Part shown: piece after piece, positions 1-5,479 of the stretch
Numbering within the stretch: the first letter of the stretch is position 1
Layout of the letters: the number at the start of each line of letters is the position of its first letter
Source of the DNA: Bacillota bacterium
Lineage (GTDB): Bacteria > Bacillota > Clostridia > Oscillospirales > Ruminococcaceae
Direction: 5' to 3'
DNA length: 6,134 nt
Assembly: GCA_023457175.1 (NCBI GenBank)
Contig: JAEWMM010000166.1
Coordinates: forward strand, 1-6,134
Translations under genes and position numbers: made by a program
The notes under the pieces: generated by a model
Database searches by the model: none
The model's input: the letters and a program-made list of their open reading frames with translations, nothing else
Told to the model about the DNA's origin: nothing

Positions 1-3000
1 TCCGGAGGCACGCTGACAGATCATAACGGCGCTCCCAAAACAACCGAAGAAATCAATGCGGCGGGATTTTGGACGACGGCGAGCGGCTTCACAGCAGATT
101 GGGACACCGACATATGGTCGATAGAACCCGGCAAGCTGCCCATCCTCAAGGGCATGGCAGGGCAGGATGCTTCCATGCCGGGGCATCTGCTCACGGTGGG
201 AGCAAGCCTCTTTGAGGGTGCAGGCACAAGCGAGGGTGATCCTTACCTTATCAAAACTGCCGCCGACCTTGCCAAACTGGCCGAGCTTGTAGATGCGGGA
301 ACCTCACCTTATGCGGATCCCGGAAGGTATTACAGGTTGGAAAAAGACATTGACCTTTCCGGCTATGCAAGTGGGGAGGGCTGGATGCCCATTGGTGGTG
401 CGAGCAGTTCATTCAAAGGCATCTTTGATGGCAACAACAAGACCATTACCGGGCTGACAATCAACCGTCCAACGGCTGATAACATCGGTTTATTCGGCTA
501 TCTCAACGATAGCAAAGTGCAGAATATCAGAATCATCGGCGCAAACGTCAGCGGAAAAACCCGTGGCGGCGGCGTAGCCGGATATGTTTGGGGGGCGACG
601 GTAGAGAACTGTGCCGTGATCGGCAACATATCCGGTGTGGAGAGTGTCGGCGGAGCAGTGGGCCGTGCCTCAAGCGGTACATTAGAAAACTGGTACAGCT
701 CCGGTAGTGTGACCGGCAGTGGCAACTATGTTGGCGGCATAATAGGGTATCTTGAATATGCTGCCACTACGGTGCAACGATGCTACAGCGACAGTCGTGT
801 TTCTGGCAATTACTATGTCGGCGGTGTGGCAGGAGAAGTTGGTGCCGGCAGCGTGGGAAACTGTTACAGCACCGGCAATGTCACAGGTGGTCGCTATGTC
901 GGCGGCGTTGCGGGAAGTGTTGGAAGCGGCAGCGCACAAAATTGCTACAGCACCGGCAGTGTTCTGGGAACGGATTCGGAGGGATATATTGGCGGTGTGC
1001 TGGGTGTTCTCGGCACCGCAAAAAATTGTGTAGCGTTGAACCCTTCCATCAACGCAGGAGCATACAATTTCGGGCGCGTGGTGGGCAGCAATAGCGGCTC
1101 CCTCTTGAACAACTATGCGTTCAGCCGTATGCCCGGCACATGGGCAAATAAGGGTCTAAGTGCAAAGGACGGCGAGGACGTAACCTCAGAGATACTTTTC
1201 GGCGGCAGCTTCTGGACGACGGCGGACAATTGGGACACCGCCGCGTGGGACAGCACGGTCTGGACCTTTGCGGACGGCAAGCTGCCCACGCTCACAGGGC
1301 TTGCGGGGCAGAGCGGCGACGGCGGGTTGTACCTGACGGCGCGGGATATTCAGTACGCCACAGTGGGCACGATCGGCCCCTTCACTTATAACGAAGGCCG
1401 GCAAGCTCCGGTCTTGACCATTACCTTTGACGGCGAAACGCTGACGAAGGAGATGGATTATGCCGTCTCCATCACCAGCACGGACGGCGGCGGCGCCAGT
1501 GCTGGGACAAACGCCGGAGAGGTGACACTGACTCTGACCGGCATCGGCAGCTTCAAGGGAACAAGAACGGTGGCTTATTCCATCGACAAGGCACCTTTAA
1601 CGATTGTGAGTGCCTTGATCAATCCCAAAGTCTACGACGGCACCGCCGCCGCGGAGGTTGCCAACGTGTACTTCCATGGCTTGCAGCCCACCGAAACGCT
1701 GGCGCTCGGCGCTGATTACACCGTCACGGACGCGCAGTTTAACAGCGCCGATGCGGGTGCCAACAAGACCGTAACCGCTACGGTGTCGCTCACCAACACG
1801 GCAAAAGCCAATAATTACGCCTTGGCAAGTGGCGGTCTGTCCGTCACAGGATTGATCATCGGCAAAGCAGCTGCGCCTGCCGTGCCGGACATCGCCAAAG
1901 CCGTACTATATACCGACACCGCCAGCCAGACGGTGGATATCGCCGATCAGATTGCGTCCTATAAGCGAACCGGCGATACCCTGACTTATACGGTTGGCGC
2001 CGTGAGCGGCACGAATCCCGGCATCATCCAAACCCCGTCCGTGAATGCCGCGGGCGTACTGACCTTCACGGCCAACGGATCAGCCGGCGATGCGGCAACT
2101 ATTCCGGTGACCGTAAAAGGCTTTGGCAACTACAACGACATTACCGTAAATGTTGCGGTTACGCTGACAGACAAAACTCCTGTAACGATAATGGCTACAA
2201 TGAACGGCGGCGTGTACACCGGCAGTGCCTACAGCTACACAGATGCGACAGCCAAACGCAATGACAATAACGCTGATGTTACAGGTGTGTTTACCTTTGA
2301 GGTCCAGTATGAATCCACGGACGGCGGCGGGTATAGCGGTGCAGCGGCGCCAATTAATGCGGGGGGTTACAAGCTTACGCTCTCTGTCCCGGATACCAAT
2401 ACCACCTATGCGGGCAGTGCAGCATTCAACTTTACCATCGAAAAGCGGCCGATTACTTTTGCCGCAGATGATAAGACGATCGTAAAGGGCGGGGGCCTGC
2501 CGGGGCTGACCTACACGGTTCACAATTTGCCCGCCGGTAAGCTTAAAGCCGACGCTTTGAGCACCGAGCCTATGCTGGCTTGCCCAACCTTTGACGGCAA
2601 TACACCGGGCAGTTACGCCATTACCCTTACAGGCGGCACGGTAACGGATAACTACACTATCACGGCCCGTACGGGCGGCGCCCTTACTGTCGCGGAGCAG
2701 ACCTATATCGTCACCTTTAACCTAAATGGCGGCGCCCGCACAGGCGGAGGCGAGCTGACACAGACCGTTGCAAAAGGCAGCGCGGCAATACCCCCCACGG
2801 TCAGCCGCAGCAATCACACCTTTACCGGATGGGACAAAGCCTTTACCAAGGTGACCTCTAATCTGACGGTTACTGCCGGGTGGCGCTATAACGGCGGTGG
2901 CAGCAGCGATGACAGCATACCTTCCACTGCACCCCCCGCAGCGCCCACACCCGAATGGCTGGAGCAGAGCGGAACCTCCGCGCCGATAGCCGATGCAAAA

Positions 3001-3507
3001 GAAAAAGGCCTTGGCTACACCCTCACACGCAGAAACGGTCGGTATGGGGTGCGCAAGGCCGCTTGGTCGGCGCTTGCCGATTATCAGTATTGGCACGACA
3101 CGATGGACGCAGGCGCCGTGCAGGTGCGGGTTTATATCAGGAATCCCGCCGCCCTCGCCTCCGATCTGCTGGTGTCCGGCTATGTAAAGGGCTCGGAAGC
3201 GGATGGCGTAAAGGCCATCTTTGAGAAGTGGTTTAAGAACAAGGTGTGCGTCATCCATCTGGATCAGGCCGGGCCGTGGGGCCAGTCTGTCGGGATTGCC
3301 GCCAGAGTGAACCTGACCGGCATGGATATGACGAAACTGGTGTTCTACAGCTACGACAAGGCTGCCAAAAGCTATCGGCGTATCGAAAAGCCCGCCTATT
3401 GGGTTGACACGAACGGCTACCTGCACTTTATCACCCAGTACGCGGGGGATATTATTATTAGCGAAGGGGCACTGGCCCTCATAGAAAAAGGGGATGTCGA
3501 CTGGTAA
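1..3507 (+). CDS. Large modular cell-surface repeat protein (GLUG, MBG/YDG-like and Listeria-Bacteroides repeats), 5' end missing
   Basis: 1168 residues are visible and the frame is open from base 1. The ATG at 154 is not the start: it has no ribosome binding site and lies inside a repeated unit. Residues are counted from base 1. Residues 3-55 are the tail of one GLUG cassette. Residues about 70-180 are a beta-helix-like segment (GDPYLI, DIDLSGY, IFDGNN, GLFGY), followed by GLUG repeats at 183-351 (YVGGVAG, NCYSTG) and a second closing unit at 385-437. Ig-like modules follow at about 443-530 (MBG-like), 531-621 (YDG-like, KVYDGTAAA), 622-731 (uncertain), 731-814 and 815-898 (MBG-like, KRPITFAADDKT). 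A Listeria-Bacteroides repeat occupies 900-961 (VTFNLNGG, FTGWDKAFTKV). After a Gly/Ser/Pro/Ala linker (962-987) comes a C-terminal domain of about 180 residues that I cannot name. Such proteins are normally exported, and roles in adhesion or matrix binding are inferred. No LPXTG, SLH repeat or C-terminal membrane helix is visible, so attachment is unknown. Confidence 0.9.
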   Translation, partial: SGGTLTDHNGAPKTTEEINAAGFWTTASGFTADWDTDIWSIEPGKLPILKGMAGQDASMPGHLLTVGASLFEGAGTSEGDPYLIKTAADLAKLAELVDAGTSPYADPGRYYRLEKDIDLSGYASGEGWMPIGGASSSFKGIFDGNNKTITGLTINRPTADNIGLFGYLNDSKVQNIRIIGANVSGKTRGGGVAGYVWGATVENCAVIGNISGVESVGGAVGRASSGTLENWYSSGSVTGSGNYVGGIIGYLEYAATTVQRCYSDSRVSGNYYVGGVAGEVGAGSVGNCYSTGNVTGGRYVGGVAGSVGSGSAQNCYSTGSVLGTDSEGYIGGVLGVLGTAKNCVALNPSINAGAYNFGRVVGSNSGSLLNNYAFSRMPGTWANKGLSAKDGEDVTSEILFGGSFWTTADNWDTAAWDSTVWTFADGKLPTLTGLAGQSGDGGLYLTARDIQYATVGTIGPFTYNEGRQAPVLTITFDGETLTKEMDYAVSITSTDGGGASAGTNAGEVTLTLTGIGSFKGTRTVAYSIDKAPLTIVSALINPKVYDGTAAAEVANVYFHGLQPTETLALGADYTVTDAQFNSADAGANKTVTATVSLTNTAKANNYALASGGLSVTGLIIGKAAAPAVPDIAKAVLYTDTASQTVDIADQIASYKRTGDTLTYTVGAVSGTNPGIIQTPSVNAAGVLTFTANGSAGDAATIPVTVKGFGNYNDITVNVAVTLTDKTPVTIMATMNGGVYTGSAYSYTDATAKRNDNNADVTGVFTFEVQYESTDGGGYSGAAAPINAGGYKLTLSVPDTNTTYAGSAAFNFTIEKRPITFAADDKTIVKGGGLPGLTYTVHNLPAGKLKADALSTEPMLACPTFDGNTPGSYAITLTGGTVTDNYTITARTGGALTVAEQTYIVTFNLNGGARTGGGELTQTVAKGSAAIPPTVSRSNHTFTGWDKAFTKVTSNLTVTAGWRYNGGGSSDDSIPSTAPPAAPTPEWLEQSGTSAPIADAKEKGLGYTLTRRNGRYGVRKAAWSALADYQYWHDTMDAGAVQVRVYIRNPAALASDLLVSGYVKGSEADGVKAIFEKWFKNKVCVIHLDQAGPWGQSVGIAARVNLTGMDMTKLVFYSYDKAAKSYRRIEKPAYWVDTNGYLHFITQYAGDIIISEGALALIEKGDVDW
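547..1053 (+). repeat. Tandem GLUG repeats within the surface protein gene
   Basis: About five or six degenerate units of roughly 75-90 bases each encode a pattern of the form G-x-V-x-G-x-x-Y-V-G-G-V-A-G followed by NCYSTG. The best conserved copies read YVGGVAGEVG, YVGGVAGSVG and YIGGVLGVLG, with NCYSTG or a close variant between them. This is the GLUG motif of extracellular adhesin-like proteins. The copies differ at many codons, so the array is old rather than freshly amplified. Confidence 0.8.
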
Positions 3508-3638
3508 TGGGGCTGAAAGCGCCTAATATGAACGTTGGAAGCGCCTTTACGAACCGCCGGGATTCGCTGCACAGGCCAACCAAGGACGCAGCAACGGCCA
3601 TGAAGTCGGTGAAAACAGAGTAAGGAAAAGTAAATAGC

Positions 3639-3710
3639 CGCAAATATTCGCAAAGCGAGGGAGGGAATCGGGTATCGGTTCTCTCCCTCGCTTTGCGAAT
3701 GCGATTTGCG
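3639..3710. repeat. Long inverted repeat forming a hairpin, possible bidirectional terminator
   Basis: Bases 3646-3663 and 3683-3700 are perfect 18-base inverted copies. Pairing continues inward (3664-3671 with 3675-3682, including three G-U pairs) to a loop of only about 3 bases. It also continues outward: 3639-3645 pairs with 3704-3710 after a 3-base bulge at 3701-3703, giving about 33 pairs in all. The repeat lies between convergent genes, which suits a shared terminator. However, the following T-runs are weak on both sides (TTTCTT at 3711-3716 on +, scattered T on -), and the stem is much longer than ordinary terminators. It could instead be a palindromic mobile repeat or a recombination scar. 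Confidence 0.6.
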
Positions 3711-3724
3711 TTTCTTAAATTGGC

Positions 3725-3757
3725 TTTGCCGTCTTGATAGGTTATCGCAATTCTCAT
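3725..3757 (-). pseudogene. Truncated 5' end of a possible NifX/NifB-type (dinitrogenase Fe-Mo cofactor domain) gene
   Basis: Reading from the ATG at 3757 on the - strand, the first codons give MRIAITYQDGK. This resembles the usual N-terminus of the small dinitrogenase iron-molybdenum cofactor binding proteins of anaerobes (MKIAIPY-x-(D/N)-G-x-V/I-F-x-H-F-G). An excellent ribosome binding site, AAAGGAGG at 3764-3771, sits six bases upstream. After about residue 11 the expected FxHFG segment is absent. The frame instead runs through the long hairpin and on antisense to the end of the surface gene, so the rest of the gene appears lost. The match is only ten or so residues and was recognised by eye. 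The alternative is a real but unrecognised 93-codon gene ending at 3479. Confidence 0.4.
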
Positions 3758-3763
3758 TGCCAT

Positions 3764-3771
3764 CCTCCTTT
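3764..3771 (-). promoter_or_regulatory. Strong ribosome binding site of the truncated NifX-like gene
   Basis: On the - strand AAAGGAGG stands six bases before the ATG at 3757. It is a near-perfect match to the anti-Shine-Dalgarno sequence in an otherwise gene-free stretch. This is the main reason to think a real gene once started here. Confidence 0.55.
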
Positions 3772-3894
3772 ACTATTTCCGCTCATGCCACACAAATAAT
3801 TCGATTTTCCTTTTGTTGCATAATGCAGACTGGTTTTCACTTATTAATTTCATCTTTAGTATTAATCTCCTTGTTGCTTGCTGCCCGGAAATTT

Positions 3895-4548
3895 TTATTT
3901 TGGAACATCAATATGGTTTAGCTGAATCCTTCGGTTGCAAACGTCTATCATGCCTTCATCCTTCAGTATTTTCAGCGCCCTGAACAAAGACGGACGCTGC
4001 ACCCCAAGATGATCGGCAAGCTGCTTTTTGCTGATCGGCAATACAATGCTATTCGAGCGCTGTAAGACAGATTGCTGCCGGAGGTATTCTAAAAGGTTTT
4101 CCCGAAGGGTTTTCTGTGTCGCCATTGTAATTCTTCGGTTGAGCTTCTGTGAGTTGTGCGATAACATTTTGATAAACTGCATTGTAAAATGATAGTCGCG
4201 CAAAAAGTCTGAGACCGCTTTCTTGGTGACATGTTAAATCTGCGCATCGGCCATACAGTAGATCGTAAACGGGTATGCGTCGGCGTCGCCAAACAACAGA
4301 TTAGCCCCCAGAATCTGCCCTTTGTAGAATTCAAACATGGTCATGGCCGAACCGTTTTCTAAAAGGGAATACGCGACAAGGCTGCCGGACAGCACGATAT
4401 CAAGCGTCTTGCAGCGATCCTTTTGATTATAAACTGTCGTACCCCTTGGATAGCTTTTCAGATACAGTTGATTGTTGAAGATCAGCGCCTTCAATTCATG
4501 CGGCGGCAGCTGCGAAAACAGCGGTATCGTCGCAATAATCTCCATCAT
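3895..4548 (-). pseudogene. Crp/Fnr-family transcriptional regulator interrupted by an in-frame stop
   Basis: The frame spans 217 codons, the normal length for the family, but codon 105 (4234-4236) is TAA. Codons 1-104 form the cyclic-nucleotide-type sensor domain (IPLFSQLPPHEL, YPRGTTVYNQ, VLSGSLVAYS, GQILGANLLFGD). Codons 106-217 continue in the same frame with the dimerisation helix (about 113-140) and a winged helix-turn-helix at about 172-200 (ISKKQLADHLGV, RPSLFRALKILKDEGMI). There is no frameshift: the two parts are separated only by the stop. Only three cysteines are present, so an Fnr-type iron-sulfur cluster is unlikely. The start at 4548 is preferred because AGGAG lies eight bases upstream; the ATG at 4566 falls about where transcription should begin. 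The stop most simply arose from TTA (Leu), because this position is usually hydrophobic. Sequencing error remains possible. It is divergent from the cupin/permease operon, which it probably controlled. Confidence 0.85.
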
Positions 4549-4556
4549 AGCAATAT

Positions 4557-4563
4557 CTCCTCT
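4557..4563 (-). promoter_or_regulatory. Ribosome binding site deciding the regulator start
   Basis: AGAGGAG on the - strand, eight bases upstream of the ATG at 4548 and eleven upstream of a second adjacent ATG at 4545. It rules out the longer frame beginning at 4566, because the site itself would then lie inside the coding region. Confidence 0.7.
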
Positions 4564-4572
4564 CATTCAAAT

Positions 4573-4601
4573 AGTATAACAAAAGGAAGCATATGTGTCT
4601 A
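4573..4601 (-). promoter_or_regulatory. Sigma-A-type promoter of the Crp/Fnr-like regulator
   Basis: On the - strand TAGACA (4601-4596) and TATACT (4578-4573) are separated by 17 bases, each one mismatch from the TTGACA/TATAAT consensus. Transcription should begin near 4566, giving a leader of about 18 bases before the ATG at 4548. The -35 box overlaps the likely -35 region of the divergent cupin promoter, so the two promoters probably compete. Confidence 0.65.
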
Positions 4602-4628
4602 TCTGTAAGCAAGCCGAAACGTTATATT
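4600..4628 (+). promoter_or_regulatory. Candidate promoter of the cupin/permease operon
   Basis: TATATT at 4623-4628 is a reasonable -10 box. Seventeen bases upstream there is only TATCTG (4600-4605), a poor -35 box, as expected for an activator-dependent promoter. An imperfect palindrome, AAAC-N8-GTTT (4617-4632) with TATA at its centre, covers the -10 box and could be an operator. Both assignments are made by eye. Confidence 0.35.
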
Positions 4629-4642
4629 GTTTGTATCACCGT

Positions 4643-4650
4643 AAGGGAGG
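4643..4650 (+). promoter_or_regulatory. Ribosome binding site deciding the cupin start
   Basis: AAGGGAGG, seven bases upstream of the ATG at 4658. The open frame extends upstream to an earlier possible start at 4595, but that would place the promoter and this site inside the gene. Confidence 0.75.
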
Positions 4651-4657
4651 CATTGTA

Positions 4658-4972
4658 ATGATTGAACAGATCTTTCAAATGGCGCAGCATGACAGTCACA
4701 CGATTGAAAGGGTTATCACCGATGAAAATGTAAACTTTAATCACATGATCCTCAACAAAAATGAGGGCCTTCCCGAGCATTTCTCAAATTCCAATGTCTA
4801 CATGGCCGTCCTAAGAGGATTGCTGTCCATTGGTTTGGACACACAGGAAATTCATGAATACGCTGCGGGAACCGTCTTGAAAATCCCTAAGGGAATCAAA
4901 ATGAATGTCAAGAATCTGCATGACCATACCCTAGAGCTGATTGTCGTAAAAGCCCCGGCTCCGGGAAAGTAA
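4658..4972 (+). CDS. Small single-domain cupin protein
   Basis: A 104-residue soluble protein with one cupin beta-barrel. Motif 1 is seen as LPEHFSNSNVYMAVLRG (residues 38-54) and motif 2 as GTVLKIPKGIKMNVKN (71-86). Of the usual metal ligands only His41 is clearly in place: the second His and the Glu of motif 1 are Ser43 and Asn46, and the His of motif 2 is Met82. The pattern NVYM plus PKGIKMNVKN recalls a group of small anaerobe cupins encoded near permeases, so the loss may be typical of the subgroup. A binding or sensory role is more likely than catalysis, but this is inference. The start at 4658 is chosen for its ribosome binding site. It is the first gene of the operon; the first permease starts 24 bases after its stop. 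No signal peptide or membrane segment is present. Confidence 0.85.
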   Translation: MIEQIFQMAQHDSHTIERVITDENVNFNHMILNKNEGLPEHFSNSNVYMAVLRGLLSIGLDTQEIHEYAAGTVLKIPKGIKMNVKNLHDHTLELIVVKAPAPGK

Positions 4973-4981
4973 ATGAACTTT

Positions 4982-4990
4982 AAGGAGGGG
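4982..4990 (+). promoter_or_regulatory. Ribosome binding site deciding the first permease start
   Basis: AAGGAGGGG, six bases upstream of the ATG at 4997. It favours this start over the in-frame ATG at 4973, which directly follows the cupin stop and has no such site. Confidence 0.75.
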
Positions 4991-4996
4991 ATATGT

Positions 4997-5479
4997 ATGG
5001 ATGTCTTTACGTTGGCAATATGGGTTGGCACATTGATTTTTCTGGGGATATCCCTTGCCAAAGATAAAGTAAAAACAAAACGGGCGCTTAAGATAGCGCT
5101 CGGAATGGGAAAAGGCATGGTCGTGAGCATCCTTTCGATTGTTTTTGCGATCGGCTTGATCCTAACCCTGTTGCCGCCTACTGAAATTGCGGCGTTTCTG
5201 AGCAGCCAGTCCGCCCTGCTGGCGACGGTCGGAGGGGCGCTGCTCGGCACCGTCACGCTGGTTCCTGCTTTTATTGCGTTTCCACTGGTAGGGACACTGG
5301 TCAATGCGGGCGTTAGCGTGATTCCGTCCGTTGCCTTTCTGACAACGCTGACAATGGTGGGGATCGTAACCTTCCCGCTTGAAAAGAGGGCGTTTGGCGT
5401 CAAGTTCACCGCAGTCCGCAACGGTCTTAGCTTTCTTTTTGCTATTGTTATCGCGCTTGTAATGGGGGTGATGATATGA
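4997..5479 (+). CDS. Half-size membrane permease, first subunit (ArsP/YraQ-like predicted permease family)
   Basis: A 160-residue, very hydrophobic protein with about five membrane segments: residues 2-21, 41-62, 75-104 (probably a re-entrant or broken helix), 107-128 and 139-160. A positively charged loop (KDKVKTKRALK, about 23-33) follows the first helix. The segment TLVPAFIAFPLVGTLVNAG (87-105) has the Pro-rich, small-residue character of the core of the DUF318/ArsP_1 predicted permeases, which are about twice this length. With the next gene it would make one full transporter from two half-subunits. The Cys-containing core motif of some members of that family is absent. The substrate cannot be told. 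The stop overlaps the next start by ATGA, so the two are translationally coupled. Family assignment is by eye. Confidence 0.75.
   Translation: MDVFTLAIWVGTLIFLGISLAKDKVKTKRALKIALGMGKGMVVSILSIVFAIGLILTLLPPTEIAAFLSSQSALLATVGGALLGTVTLVPAFIAFPLVGTLVNAGVSVIPSVAFLTTLTMVGIVTFPLEKRAFGVKFTAVRNGLSFLFAIVIALVMGVMI

Larger units (their letters stand above)
3508..3894. other. Intergenic stretch between convergent genes, with no intact gene
   Basis: This 387-base stretch separates the stop of the + strand surface gene from the stop of the - strand regulator. It holds a long inverted repeat (3639-3710) and an apparent NifX/NifB-type gene start on the - strand (3725-3757), both listed separately. Bases 3508-3638 show nothing firm: a 31-codon + strand frame at 3528-3623 has no ribosome binding site. 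Bases 3773-3894 are A+T-rich and hold only a 26-codon - strand frame (3853 to 3773) whose nearest AAGGAG lies 13 bases from its ATG. Open frames that cross the whole stretch look fortuitous. Confidence 0.7.

Noticed and set aside
154..156. ATG as the start of the surface protein
   Set aside because: No ribosome binding site precedes it, the frame is open back to base 1, and the upstream residues belong to a repeat unit found again at residues 404-437.
2722..3426. 234-codon - strand frame antisense to the surface gene
   Set aside because: Long antisense frames are expected in G+C-rich repetitive coding sequence; it shows no domain.
3528..3623. 31-codon + strand frame after the surface gene (MNVGSAFTNRR...)
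   Set aside because: It has no ribosome binding site and no recognisable family.
3479..3763. Full 93-94 codon - strand gene starting MRIAITYQDG
   Set aside because: Only the first 11 or so codons look like a protein. The rest crosses the hairpin and runs antisense to the end of the surface gene.
3811..3830. Small palindrome TGCATAATGCA as an operator
   Set aside because: A 5-base inverted repeat in A+T-rich DNA is expected by chance and has no promoter beside it.
3773..3853. 26-codon - strand frame between the regulator and the NifX-like start
   Set aside because: The nearest AAGGAG is 13 bases from the ATG, too far for a convincing site, and the peptide resembles nothing known to me.
3706..3921. 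71-codon + strand frame with a TTG start and a hydrophobic product
   Set aside because: It begins in the hairpin, has no ribosome binding site and overlaps the 3' end of the regulator. Its hydrophobicity reflects A+T-rich sequence.
4234..4236. TAA in the regulator as a recoded (read-through) codon
   Set aside because: TAA is not a codon known for selenocysteine or pyrrolysine insertion, and no recoding structure is apparent. A simple nonsense mutation explains it.
4852..5421. 189-codon - strand frame antisense to the cupin and first permease
   Set aside because: It is a mirror of well-supported + strand genes, with no ribosome binding site or family features.
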